The notes under the pieces were generated by a model that worked only from the letters and a program-made list of their open reading frames with translations, was not told the origin of the DNA and did no database searches. The translations under genes and the position numbers were made by a program. Below are positions 35,254-43,565 of a stretch of 50,719 bases of DNA, piece after piece. The first letter of the stretch is position 1. Each line of letters starts with the position of its first letter. Origin of the DNA: Flavobacteriaceae bacterium (GTDB taxonomy: Bacteria; Bacteroidota; Bacteroidia; Flavobacteriales; Flavobacteriaceae). The stretch is taken from the NCBI GenBank assembly GCA_024643385.1, contig JAHEMZ010000005.1, forward strand, positions 23,769 to 74,487, given 5' to 3'.

Positions 35254-36741
35254 ATGGATATTCTGTCATTATTTATTGTGATTCCGCTGCTTACCATTTC
35301 GGCGCTGTTGTTCTGTAAGAATCTGCAACAATCTCGAATAGTTGCCATGATCGGTAGTTTTATTCAGCTGGGAATGTCCATTAATCTTATTTTCTCCTAT
35401 TTTAATGAACGATTGGTGAATAGTGATATTATGGTGTTCACCAGGGACATTGTTTGGTTTAAACCTTTCAATATTCATTATAATATCGGAGTAGACGGCA
35501 TCTCGGTAGCCTTACTGGCTTTAACGTCCATCGTTGTCTTAGCGGGGGTATTCATTTCCTGGAAAATCAAAGATCTTCCCAAGGAATTCTTTATTTCGTT
35601 GATCGTACTTTCCATTGGGGTCTATGGATTCTTTATATCAATAGACCTGTTCACGATGTTCGTTTTCTTTGAGATCGCGGTGATTCCGATGTACCTGTTG
35701 ATCGGTATCTGGGGGTCCGGTCCTAAGGAATTCTCAGCCATGAAATTAACCTTGATGCTGATGGGAGCTTCCGCAGTATTATTGGTGGGTATATTGGGGA
35801 TTTATTTTAATTCGGGCGCCGACGGCGGACCGCTCACCTTTAATATCTTAGAGATCGCGAAGGTAAATATCCCCTTCGAGGCGCAGAAGTTGTTCTTTCC
35901 ATTGACGTTTATAGGTTTTGCGGTGATTGGCGCGTTATTCCCATTCCATACCTGGTCACCCGATGGTCACGCATCCGCCCCCACGGCCGTTTCTATGTTG
36001 CATGCAGGAGTGCTAATGAAATTGGGAGGTTATGGCGTATTCAGAGTCGCTATGTTCTTATTACCTGAAGGTGCGCTGCATTGGTCTTGGTTCTTTATCA
36101 TTTTGTCGGCCATCGGTGTGATATACGGAGCCTTTGCGGCGATCAAACAAACCGATCTTAAATATATCAACGCCTATTCCTCCGTAAGTCATTTGGGCAT
36201 GGTGCTCTTTGCGTTGTTAATGATGAATGCCACCGCCTGGAACGGAGCCATCCTGCAATCACTCTCTCACGGATTCATGACCGCCTTGTTCTTTGCCTTG
36301 ATCGGGATGATCTATGAGCGAACCCATACGCGTGATATTACGAAACTGGGAGGTCTCTTAAAAGTGATCCCGTTTATTTCGGTGATTTATGTCATTGCAG
36401 GCTTAGCCTCTTTAGGGCTACCAGGATTTAGTGGCTTTGTGGCTGAAATGAACATCTTTGTTGGAGCGTTCAGTCATGAGGAAATGCTTTATAGAATAAC
36501 CACCATCATTGCAGTCTCTGCCATTGTTGTCACAGCGGTGTATGTATTACGGGTGGTGGGTATAATGTTAATGGGACCGGTTAAAAACCAAACTTTTTTA
36601 ACGCTGCCAAAAGTAACGTGGTATGAAATGACAGGTATATTTTTACTATTGATACCTATTATCGCCATTGGGGTTGCGCCTCTTTGGATCAGTAATATGA
36701 TCATCGAAAGCTTGCAGCCTTTTTTACATGGAGTATTGTAA
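35254..36741 (+). CDS. nuoM: NADH-quinone oxidoreductase subunit M homologue
   Basis: The protein has 495 residues and about 14 transmembrane helices, an antiporter-like proton pump subunit. The key glutamate is in FFEIAVIPMYLLIG. The segments GALFPFHTWSPDGHASAPT and SVSHLGMVLFAL match NuoM. It lies between nuoL and nuoN with gaps of 9 and 20 bp. Confidence 0.94.
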   Translation: MDILSLFIVIPLLTISALLFCKNLQQSRIVAMIGSFIQLGMSINLIFSYFNERLVNSDIMVFTRDIVWFKPFNIHYNIGVDGISVALLALTSIVVLAGVFISWKIKDLPKEFFISLIVLSIGVYGFFISIDLFTMFVFFEIAVIPMYLLIGIWGSGPKEFSAMKLTLMLMGASAVLLVGILGIYFNSGADGGPLTFNILEIAKVNIPFEAQKLFFPLTFIGFAVIGALFPFHTWSPDGHASAPTAVSMLHAGVLMKLGGYGVFRVAMFLLPEGALHWSWFFIILSAIGVIYGAFAAIKQTDLKYINAYSSVSHLGMVLFALLMMNATAWNGAILQSLSHGFMTALFFALIGMIYERTHTRDITKLGGLLKVIPFISVIYVIAGLASLGLPGFSGFVAEMNIFVGAFSHEEMLYRITTIIAVSAIVVTAVYVLRVVGIMLMGPVKNQTFLTLPKVTWYEMTGIFLLLIPIIAIGVAPLWISNMIIESLQPFLHGVL

Positions 36742-36761
36742 TATTAAATTGGATAACGGAC

Positions 36762-38189
36762 ATGAGTTTTAATGATATTTTAGTGATGCGGCAGGAAATA
36801 GTACTACTGGTAATCATTGTCTTAATGATCATCATGGAAATTGCCATTCCCCAGAACAAAAAGGCGGGTATCGTTCATTTATCCATCTTTTTATTTGGCC
36901 TACATACCGTGATCGGTTTCTTTGTGATAGACGACAAGTCCTTATTTGGCGGAATGTACCGTACGACTGAAATGATCCATTTTTTTAAGAACATTCTCAA
37001 TATCGGGGTTTTCATCATCCTACTTCAATCGGCCCAATGGGTAAAGAACAATCTTATCTCCGAACATCGGGGGACAGAATATTTTACGCTGCTGTTCTCT
37101 TCTTTGCTGGGAATGTATTTTATGTTATCCGCTGGCGATTTTTTAATGTTTTACCTTGGTTTGGAATTATCCACCCTACCGGTTGCTGCCTTGGCGGCGT
37201 TTGAAGTATCTCAAAGGAAGTCGAGTGAAGCAGGGATCAAACTCATCCTCTCGGCAGCGCTGGCCTCCGGGATCACCTTATTTGGAATATCCCTATTGTA
37301 TGCGACCTCTTCCTCCATTTATTTTGAGACGGTCAGCGAAAATATCCTGAACAACAACTTAACGATCTTAGGGTTTATTTTATTCTTTGCCGGGTTATCT
37401 TTTAAGATATCATTAGTGCCTTTCCATTTCTGGACGGCCGATGTCTATGAAGGTGCCCCTATCGGAATCGCTTCTTATCTGTCGGTGATCTCTAAAGGAG
37501 CAGCGGTCTTTATCTTGATGGTCCTTCTGTTCACGGTGCTGAAACCACTGATGCAGGTATGGGATAAACTCATCTATGTCATTGCCATAGCGACCATGTT
37601 TACAGGGAACCTATTTGCACTGAGGCAACAGAACATGAAACGATTTTTGGCTTTTTCTTCTATCGCCCAGGCGGGATTCATATTATTGGGCTTATTGATC
37701 GGAAATCAATTGGGCGCAGCCACCGTGATCTATTTCGTATTGATCTATATTTTTTCAAACCTCGCCGCCTTTGGTGTGGTTCAGGCGATCTCTACTCAGA
37801 CAGGAAAAGAAAGTATGACCGATTACGAAGGACTTTATCGTACCAATCCAAACCTCAGTCTGGTCATGATGTTGGCGTTGTTCTCTTTAGCAGGGATCCC
37901 TCCGGTGGCAGGATTTTTCGGAAAGTTTTTCTTATTCACTGCTGCGGCCAGTGAGGGCTATTATATGCTGGTCTTTATTGGGGTGGTGAATGTTACGATC
38001 TCCCTTTATTATTACTTATTGGTGGTCCGAGCGATGTTCTTAAGAAAAAATGAGAACCCGATTCCATTTTTCAAAAACGATCTCTATATGCGTTTAGGAC
38101 TTCTCATTACAGTGGCAGGTATTCTAGTACTTGGCATATACAGTCCGCTCTATGAATATATTTATGAACTCAGTAATTTAATAAACTAA
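36762..38189 (+). CDS. nuoN: NADH-quinone oxidoreductase subunit N homologue
   Basis: The protein has 475 residues and is the third antiporter-like subunit. The helix-5 glutamate lies in YLGLELSTLPVAALAAF; SFKISLVPFHFWTADVYEGAP and FSLAGIPPVAGFFGKF are diagnostic of NuoN. It closes the set of eleven complex I genes (A, B, C, D, H, I, J, K, L, M, N). A small unknown gene follows after 5 bp. Confidence 0.94.
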   Translation: MSFNDILVMRQEIVLLVIIVLMIIMEIAIPQNKKAGIVHLSIFLFGLHTVIGFFVIDDKSLFGGMYRTTEMIHFFKNILNIGVFIILLQSAQWVKNNLISEHRGTEYFTLLFSSLLGMYFMLSAGDFLMFYLGLELSTLPVAALAAFEVSQRKSSEAGIKLILSAALASGITLFGISLLYATSSSIYFETVSENILNNNLTILGFILFFAGLSFKISLVPFHFWTADVYEGAPIGIASYLSVISKGAAVFILMVLLFTVLKPLMQVWDKLIYVIAIATMFTGNLFALRQQNMKRFLAFSSIAQAGFILLGLLIGNQLGAATVIYFVLIYIFSNLAAFGVVQAISTQTGKESMTDYEGLYRTNPNLSLVMMLALFSLAGIPPVAGFFGKFFLFTAAASEGYYMLVFIGVVNVTISLYYYLLVVRAMFLRKNENPIPFFKNDLYMRLGLLITVAGILVLGIYSPLYEYIYELSNLIN

Positions 38190-38194
38190 CCCCT

Positions 38195-38524
38195 ATGTCA
38201 TTGCAAGGAAAACATGTGTTCGGCAGTATCGGTGAAACGAGAGTTACTTTTGTGGAAAAAGGGGTGACCAAGGACCGTTGTGACTTCTTAAAGCGATTGC
38301 TGGAGCATAATAGATTTGAAGTGATCACGGAGGAGGAAGCCAAGAAGACCGAAGAAGATCCTCAATTATACACGGTGGCTGTCACCGACATGGTCTTTAA
38401 TCCTACGATTTGGGTCTATCAGCGAAAATTAAAAACATTGGACGGGCATAGGGTGACACCGGGTTATTGGGAACAACGCACAGAAGATACGAGTCCGAAG
38501 TATTGGAATAACGGTGATTCCTGA
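38195..38524 (+). CDS. Unknown small soluble protein at the end of the nuo operon
   Basis: The protein has 109 residues, with no membrane helix, signal peptide or cysteine pair apart from one Cys in KDRCDFLKRLLEHN. The N-terminal half looks alpha/beta and charged (EEEAKKTEEDP), and the second half contains TVAVTDMVFNPTIWVYQRKL followed by a Trp/Tyr-rich tail; I show only parts of it. I do not recognise the family. It starts 5 bp after nuoN, and the first hairpin after it includes its stop codon, so it belongs to the kor-nuo transcript. Confidence 0.7.
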   Translation: MSLQGKHVFGSIGETRVTFVEKGVTKDRCDFLKRLLEHNRFEVITEEEAKKTEEDPQLYTVAVTDMVFNPTIWVYQRKLKTLDGHRVTPGYWEQRTEDTSPKYWNNGDS

Positions 38525-38539
38525 TAGGAATCTTATTTC
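38516..38539. terminator. Possible terminator at the end of the kor-nuo operon
   Basis: A 7-bp stem (GATTCCT 38516-38522 with AGGAATC 38526-38532) with a 3-nt loop overlaps the stop codon of the last operon gene and is followed by TTATTT. The convergent metallophosphoesterase gene ends at the same spot. The hairpin is weak, so termination is uncertain. Confidence 0.4.
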
Positions 38540-39432
38540 ATAGTCATATAATCGGCTAATTTTTTCGGCCCTTCCAACAGCAGTCTGTCTACCTTTAAAA
38601 TCCCATCCGTTGTCGTGGTGATATGCCATTTGATTAGGGCGATGGTCCCATTTTCGATCTCTAGTCCGGTGATACTGCGGGGATGAACACAACTACCGTC
38701 ATTGAAATAGGCAATTTCTCCGGGATCCGGAAAACGAGGGCGATGTGTATGTCCGGCTATGGTAAAGATATTGTTATTCGCCACGATCCAATTTTTGGTA
38801 CGTCGTTCTACCTTGATCAATTCCCGGTAATTTTTCGCGGGACTGGTAGGGTCACTGATACCAAAGACCTGCAACTGTCTCCAGAGCGCACGGACCATGA
38901 ACCGACTGAATCTCCAGCCTACATAATTTATAAAATCGCCCTGATGCCCATGGACCAAAAAAAGCTCTTGTCCGGAATGCTCATGTTCCAACAAGATGCC
39001 TTCCGTAAAAGTAATGCCCGGGAACAATGGGATATCGGATCCTGAGATCCTATCGAAATAACTAAATAAGTGTTTGGCTACGTAACGGTGGTTCTTATAG
39101 ACCATATCGTGATTGCCTACCAGACGGAACAACCGATTTTCGCGGTAAAACTTCTGCATAAGATCGAAGACGTTCTTATGGGCCTCAAAAATGGTTTGAA
39201 AATCAATATTCTCCCATAGTTCATCTCCATCACCCAGCTCCAGATAAGTAAATCCTTTATCGTAGTAATTCTTTAAAGCGTGGAAATAAACGTTCCGGTT
39301 GTTTGCGAAATCATCAGCAAAGCTATTGTCTCCCCGGTGACAATCACTGAAAATGATAAACTTGGATTCATCCGTAAAAGGAATTCTTCGGGCACTTTCA
39401 TAGGCCCTTTGGAATCTATGGTGAGAGGACAT
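38533..39432 (-). CDS. Metallophosphoesterase
   Basis: The protein has 299 residues and the calcineurin-like fold with two metals. The motif order is complete: SDCHRGD, LGDGDELWE, GNHD, VHGHQGDF and GHTHRPRF. The GDGDELWE block is reminiscent of LpxH-type UDP-2,3-diacylglucosamine hydrolases, but the protein is longer than LpxH and the substrate is unassigned. It has no signal peptide. It is convergent with the kor-nuo operon. Confidence 0.8.
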   Translation of the reverse strand: MSSHHRFQRAYESARRIPFTDESKFIIFSDCHRGDNSFADDFANNRNVYFHALKNYYDKGFTYLELGDGDELWENIDFQTIFEAHKNVFDLMQKFYRENRLFRLVGNHDMVYKNHRYVAKHLFSYFDRISGSDIPLFPGITFTEGILLEHEHSGQELFLVHGHQGDFINYVGWRFSRFMVRALWRQLQVFGISDPTSPAKNYRELIKVERRTKNWIVANNNIFTIAGHTHRPRFPDPGEIAYFNDGSCVHPRSITGLEIENGTIALIKWHITTTTDGILKVDRLLLEGPKKLADYMTMK

Positions 39433-39475
39433 CGTATATACTTTACCGAAATATACAACGAAATGACATGTAATA

Positions 39476-39504
39476 AAAAAGGCTTCCGAAAAAGAAGCCT
39501 TTAT
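39476..39504 (-). terminator. Intrinsic terminator of the acyl-CoA dehydrogenase gene
   Basis: A 9-bp stem (AAAGGCTTC with GAAGCCTTT) and a 7-nt loop are followed on the minus strand by a T-run. It lies just past the stop codon of the dehydrogenase gene and before the metallophosphoesterase gene. Confidence 0.75.
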
Positions 39505-39509
39505 ATAGA

Positions 39510-40688
39510 TTATTTGAAAGCGTTATGCCCCGTGATGTCCAATCCGGTAATGAGTAGGTGAATGTCGTGTGTTCCTTCATAAGTGATCACACTCTCTAAA
39601 TTCATCATATGTCGCATAATGGAGTATTCTCCTGTAATTCCCATACCGCCTAACATCTGTCTGGCTTCACGGGCAATTTTAATCGCCATATCCACATTAT
39701 TTCGTTTCGCCATAGAGATCTGTGCGGAGGTCGCACGATCCTCATTCTTCAACTGTCCCAGTCGGAAGGCTAACAATTGCGCTTTGGTGATCTCAGTGAT
39801 CATTTCGGCCAATTTCTTTTGTTGTAATTGGAAAGCTGCAATAGGTTTTCCGAACTGGATACGCTCTTTGGAGTAACGTAAGGCGGTATCATAACAATCC
39901 ATGGCTGCACCGATGGCACCCCATGCAATGCCGAATCTTGCAGAGTCCAAACACCCCAGCGGAGCTCCTAATCCCGACTTGTTCGGAAGTAAATTCTCTT
40001 TAGGGACTTTCACATCCTGGAATAATAGTTCTCCCGTCGCGGAAGCACGTAATGACCATTTGTTATGGGTTTCGGGGGTAGAGAACCCCTCCATACCTCG
40101 TTCCACGATCAATCCGTGGATTCGACCTTCTTCACTTTTTGCCCAAACTACCGCAACATCACAGAAAGGCGAATTGGAGATCCATAATTTGGCACCGTTT
40201 AGGAGGTAATGATCCCCTTTATCTTTAAAGTTGGTCACCATGCCGGCGGGGTTGCTTCCAAAATCGGGTTCGGTGAGTCCGAAGGAACCCATCCATTCTC
40301 CCGTCGCCAGTTTGGGAAGGTATTTTTTACGTTGTGCTTCTGATCCGTACTTCCAGATAGGGTACATCACCAAGGAAGATTGTACCGAGGCTGTACTTCT
40401 AACCCCACTATCGCCGCGCTCGATCTCCTGCATGATCAGACCGTAAGAGATCTGGTCCAGACCCGCTCCGCCGTATTCCTCGGGAATATAGGGTCCGAAA
40501 GCACCGATCTCTGCCAGTCCGGGAATGATGGACTTGGGAAATTCAGCCTTTTGAGCTGCCTCTTCTATGATGGGAGACACATCGCGTTTTACCCATGCCC
40601 GGGCCGCGTCGCGAATCAATTTATGTTCTTCTGTGAGTAGATCGTCTAAATTATAGTAATCGGGAGCTTCGAATAAATCGGGTTTCAT
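39510..40688 (-). CDS. gcdH: Glutaryl-CoA dehydrogenase
   Basis: The protein has 392 residues and is an FAD-dependent acyl-CoA dehydrogenase. It oxidises and decarboxylates glutaryl-CoA to crotonyl-CoA in lysine and tryptophan breakdown. The glutaryl-specific features are visible: R97 in VRSTASVQSSL and catalytic E371 in TYEGTHDIH, which agree with the Arg and Glu of characterised enzymes. The FAD motifs FGLTEPDFGSNP and LWISNSP are present, as is RQMLGGMGITGEY. Electrons go to ETF, not encoded here. It is monocistronic with its own terminator. Confidence 0.88.
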   Translation of the reverse strand: MKPDLFEAPDYYNLDDLLTEEHKLIRDAARAWVKRDVSPIIEEAAQKAEFPKSIIPGLAEIGAFGPYIPEEYGGAGLDQISYGLIMQEIERGDSGVRSTASVQSSLVMYPIWKYGSEAQRKKYLPKLATGEWMGSFGLTEPDFGSNPAGMVTNFKDKGDHYLLNGAKLWISNSPFCDVAVVWAKSEEGRIHGLIVERGMEGFSTPETHNKWSLRASATGELLFQDVKVPKENLLPNKSGLGAPLGCLDSARFGIAWGAIGAAMDCYDTALRYSKERIQFGKPIAAFQLQQKKLAEMITEITKAQLLAFRLGQLKNEDRATSAQISMAKRNNVDMAIKIAREARQMLGGMGITGEYSIMRHMMNLESVITYEGTHDIHLLITGLDITGHNAFK

Positions 40689-40736
40689 CGGATTTTAATT
40701 TTGGTATGCAAATTTAGAAATCCCAAGTCGAACCAC

Positions 40737-41450
40737 CTACATTTTCAGATAAAAATCCTGCACCAATTCGATATATTCGGCCGTGTATTCGTGTCTTGAA
40801 ATTTCCAGGATAAGTGATTCTGTTTGTATTTCATTCTCCTGAAAGGAGAATTCCATCAGTACGCGTTTCACTTCTGAATCAGGGGTGCCTTTGACGTCAC
40901 ATATTCTGTTCAGAAAGAGTCCGGAGGCAGCTGCTAAACTTATGAATCGCTCTTGTTGAAGCTTAGGAAGGATGATTGAAAATACACCTGTTTCGGAAAG
41001 CAGGTGGACTGTACAGATAATGATGTGTTCAAAAGGGAGGGCTGCTTCAAATCGAGCCGTATCACGACTCGTATCCCCGGTTCTGATAGCTTCTGAAAAA
41101 AAAGGAGGATTGGAAATGATTAGGTCGTAGCTTTCTTCAATTTCTGAGGCAAACTCCTGTAGAGAAGCATGGTAACAGAAGAGACGATCAGCCCATGGAG
41201 AAGCTTCGAAATTTTCAGTGCATTGTTCGAAGGCACCTTCATCAATCTCCACGGCATCGATCAGCGGAGCAGCACTTCGTTGTGCCATTTGTAAGGCGAT
41301 GACCCCCGTGCCTGCACCAATGTCTAAAATGGATTCCGGTTGGTGGTCCAACGATGCCCAGGCGCCCAATAGTACGCCATCGGTTCCTATCTTCATGGCG
41401 CATCGATCCTGATGTACCTTGAATTGTTTGAACTGAAAGGAAGTGGTCAT
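40737..41450 (-). CDS. trmN6: tRNA1(Val) (adenine37-N6)-methyltransferase (YfiC-like)
   Basis: The protein has 237 residues. A SAM-binding motif (ILDIGAGTGVIALQMAQ) and the catalytic NPPFF motif of N6-adenine methyltransferases are visible, along with the N-terminal KQFKVHQDRCAMKIGTDGVLLGAW-type block, of which CAMKIGTDGVLLGAW is the core. This layout is that of YfiC/TrmN6, which modifies A37 of tRNA1-Val. Its start overlaps the rimM stop by one base (TAATG), so it is the third gene of the rpsP operon. Confidence 0.85.
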   Translation of the reverse strand: MTTSFQFKQFKVHQDRCAMKIGTDGVLLGAWASLDHQPESILDIGAGTGVIALQMAQRSAAPLIDAVEIDEGAFEQCTENFEASPWADRLFCYHASLQEFASEIEESYDLIISNPPFFSEAIRTGDTSRDTARFEAALPFEHIIICTVHLLSETGVFSIILPKLQQERFISLAAASGLFLNRICDVKGTPDSEVKRVLMEFSFQENEIQTESLILEISRHEYTAEYIELVQDFYLKM

Positions 41451-41974
41451 TAGATATAAAGATCTATCAGTCCTTCCGGGGTGTTGAGGTGCAGGGTTTT
41501 TCCGGCGCGATCGACCTCAACGATGAATTGATCGTTCACTGGGATCAACACTTCTTTGCCTTCGTGATCGATCTCGAAAAGTGGCTGGGCGGTAGAATCG
41601 TTCACTCCGGTAATGATTCCTACGGGGCCGTAAGCAGCATCGATCACTTTAAATCCGATGATCTCATGGTAATAGAATTGATTTCCCGAAAGTTTTGGCA
41701 GCAGATCTAAGGGAAGATAAAGATCTTTTCCTAATAGTGCATCTGCGGCTTCTTCCGAATCGACCTCTTCAAATTTTACACGCAGTAATTCCGATTTGTG
41801 CAGGGCAGATTCTTGAATAAAAAATGGAATCAAATTTTTGTGTAATTCCACAAAGACTGATTCCATTTCTATAAATTGTTCCGGTTCGTCGGTATCTAAC
41901 TTTACCAATAACTCACCTTTAAAGCTGAACTTTTTGACGATTTTGCCAACGAAGAAACAATCTTCCTTTTGCAT
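41450..41974 (-). CDS. rimM: Ribosome maturation factor RimM
   Basis: The protein has 174 residues with two domains: an N-terminal RimM barrel (FVGKIVKKFSFKGELLVKL) and a C-terminal PRC barrel (YHEIIGFKVIDAAYGPVG, and VLIPVNDQFIVEVD). It binds S19 and helps 30S assembly. The order rpsP-rimM is the common bacterial one. It lies 12 bp after rpsP and overlaps the tRNA methyltransferase gene by one base. Confidence 0.92.
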   Translation of the reverse strand: MQKEDCFFVGKIVKKFSFKGELLVKLDTDEPEQFIEMESVFVELHKNLIPFFIQESALHKSELLRVKFEEVDSEEAADALLGKDLYLPLDLLPKLSGNQFYYHEIIGFKVIDAAYGPVGIITGVNDSTAQPLFEIDHEGKEVLIPVNDQFIVEVDRAGKTLHLNTPEGLIDLYI

Positions 41975-41986
41975 ATCGTCGAAGTT

Positions 41987-42610
41987 TTATTCTTCTTCTT
42001 TTGGAGCTTCTTCAGCAACAACAGCAGGAGCTTCTTCTGGAGCCTCTTCCGTTTCTACAGCCGCAGTTTCTTCTACCACCACTTCTTCCGTTGCAGTTTC
42101 TTCAGCAACTACTTCTTCTGTTGTAGTTTCTTCAGTTACCACTTCCTCGGCAACTTCTTCCACCGGTTGAGCAGCAACTATACGTGCTTCATTCACGGCT
42201 TTTTCTGCTTTTAATGCTTCCGCTTTTGCTTGATCTTTAGCGCTGGCCAATTTGTTTTTCTTGTTTGTCACTGCGTTGGCTTTCTCTTCCAACCAGGCAC
42301 TGAATTTAGCTTCCGCTTGTTCTTCAGTCAAAGCCCCTTTTGTAACTCCTTCCGCAAGGTGTTTTTTCAACATCACTCCTTTGTAAGATAGTATGGCACG
42401 AGCCGTATCAGTAGGCTGCGCTCCATTTTGCAACCACTTTACAGAGTTGTCTACATTGATATCAATAGTAGCAGGGTTGGTGTTCGGATTGTAAATTCCC
42501 AATTTCTCTAAGAATCTACCATCTCTTTTTGCGCGGCTGTCAGCAGCAACAATCCAGAAAAAAGGTTTTCCTTTTTTTCCGTGTCTTTGTAATCTAATTT
42601 TTACTGGCAT
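41987..42610 (-). CDS. rpsP: 30S ribosomal protein S16 with long acidic C-terminal extension
   Basis: The protein has 207 residues. The S16 core (about 1-85) is clear: [33 protein letters not shown] and [14 protein letters not shown]. It is followed by a charged helical region (about 86-145) and then a low-complexity tail rich in Glu, Ala, Thr and Val (about 146-207) made of loose EE-V-TEE repeats. Most S16 proteins are 80-100 residues; longer versions occur in Bacteroidota. The tail is encoded by a biased, repeat-like DNA stretch. It is the first gene of the rpsP-rimM-trmN6 operon. Confidence 0.93.
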   Translation of the reverse strand: MPVKIRLQRHGKKGKPFFWIVAADSRAKRDGRFLEKLGIYNPNTNPATIDINVDNSVKWLQNGAQPTDTARAILSYKGVMLKKHLAEGVTKGALTEEQAEAKFSAWLEEKANAVTNKKNKLASAKDQAKAEALKAEKAVNEARIVAAQPVEEVAEEVVTEETTTEEVVAEETATEEVVVEETAAVETEEAPEEAPAVVAEEAPKEEE

Positions 42611-42662
42611 AGTAATTAATTTTTGGGGTTCCCGACCCCGGTTATAATTTTTTTTAAGTGCG

Positions 42663-42670
42663 CAAAGATA
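42663..42670 (-). promoter_or_regulatory. -7 element (TATCTTTG) of the rpsP operon
   Basis: On the minus strand the sequence is a perfect TAnnTTTG match, giving a leader of about 46 nt before rpsP. A TTTG further upstream is only about 10 bp away, so the -33 element is not settled. Confidence 0.5.
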
Positions 42671-42712
42671 CTATATTTTGCAAATGAAATCACATAGATT
42701 AAAGTTTTATTT

Positions 42713-42720
42713 TATATTTG
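42713..42720 (+). promoter_or_regulatory. -7 element (TATATTTG) for the lipoprotein gene
   Basis: A perfect match lies 26 bp before the ATG at 42747. It falls inside the reading frame that extends upstream of that ATG, which argues that the ATG at 42747 is the real start. Confidence 0.5.
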
Positions 42721-42746
42721 TTGCAACCCATAGACCCAAATCGAGT

Positions 42747-43547
42747 ATGAAAAAGTACATCTTACCCTTACTGCTTGCCATTATTGGCTTTTCCAGTTGT
42801 GAAAATACCGAGGATAACAGTCCTGCGCTTCAAGCAGAGATAGATAGCGTCTTCTTTAAGGCCAACACTTCTTTTCTTTCGGCAAATGCAGACGGACGAT
42901 TCATTATTCAAGGCCTTTCTGCCAATAAATCTTTAACCATTTCTATAGGGGGTGAACAAGAGGGTGTATACACCTTAGGAACCATTGCTTCCAATTATGC
43001 AGTGTACGAAGATGCCTATGGTAACGCGTATTCCACGAATCCCTTAGGATCCGGAACTGTAACCTTGACCCATGTGGGAGATAATGGTGAAATGTCGGGT
43101 ACTTTTGAATTCATGGCGATTCGTCCGGGGATAGATACTGTCTTTGTGAGTAGGGGTCTTTTTTATGATGTTCCAAACGGTGTTATTGAAGAAGACGATC
43201 AGGGAGGAGTTAATGACGGAACATTTAACGCACTTGTTAATGATGTACCTTTTGATCCTGCTACTGTTGCAGCTACAGATACCGGAAATTATATCATCAT
43301 TACCGGAACTACCACTTCGATCTCAATACTTATTCGCGTTCCGGCAGATGTGCAGCCTGGAGATTATACACTCCCGATGAACGGATTTCAGGCCACTTAT
43401 GCGCAGAATGCTGCGGGTCAGGATGCCACTGATGGGTTGATTACGATCATTTCCCATAATACATCCACTAATAATATAAAGGGAACTTTTAGTTTTCAGG
43501 CAGGACTCAATGAAGTTACTTCCGGTACGTTCGATGTGAATTATTAA
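42747..43547 (+). CDS. Lipoprotein with two similar beta-rich domains, DUF6252-like
   Basis: The protein has 266 residues. MKKYILPLLLAIIGFSSCEN is a lipoprotein signal with the lipidated Cys at residue 18. The mature part looks like two related modules of about 110 residues: each has a strand block (FIIQGLSANKSLTISI; YIIITGTTTSISILI), a PG-YTL or EGVYTL segment, and an element with a GTF-F core (MSGTFEF; IKGTFSF). The pattern resembles DUF6252 proteins of flavobacteria, function unknown. A frame open to 42678 exists, but the signal sequence and promoter fix the start at 42747. Confidence 0.7.
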   Translation: MKKYILPLLLAIIGFSSCENTEDNSPALQAEIDSVFFKANTSFLSANADGRFIIQGLSANKSLTISIGGEQEGVYTLGTIASNYAVYEDAYGNAYSTNPLGSGTVTLTHVGDNGEMSGTFEFMAIRPGIDTVFVSRGLFYDVPNGVIEEDDQGGVNDGTFNALVNDVPFDPATVAATDTGNYIIITGTTTSISILIRVPADVQPGDYTLPMNGFQATYAQNAAGQDATDGLITIISHNTSTNNIKGTFSFQAGLNEVTSGTFDVNY

Positions 43548-43565
43548 TAGCGAATACAAATAAAA

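Noticed and set aside
38516-38539. Hairpin over the stop codon as a regulatory stem rather than a terminator
   Set aside because: With a 7-bp stem and weak T-tract either reading is possible; I kept it as a weak terminator because it sits at the end of two convergent units.
41838-42214. Ser/Thr-rich and Phe/Ser-rich plus-strand frames opposite rpsP
   Set aside because: They are the complement of the low-complexity S16 tail; the composition is an artefact of the repeat-like codons.
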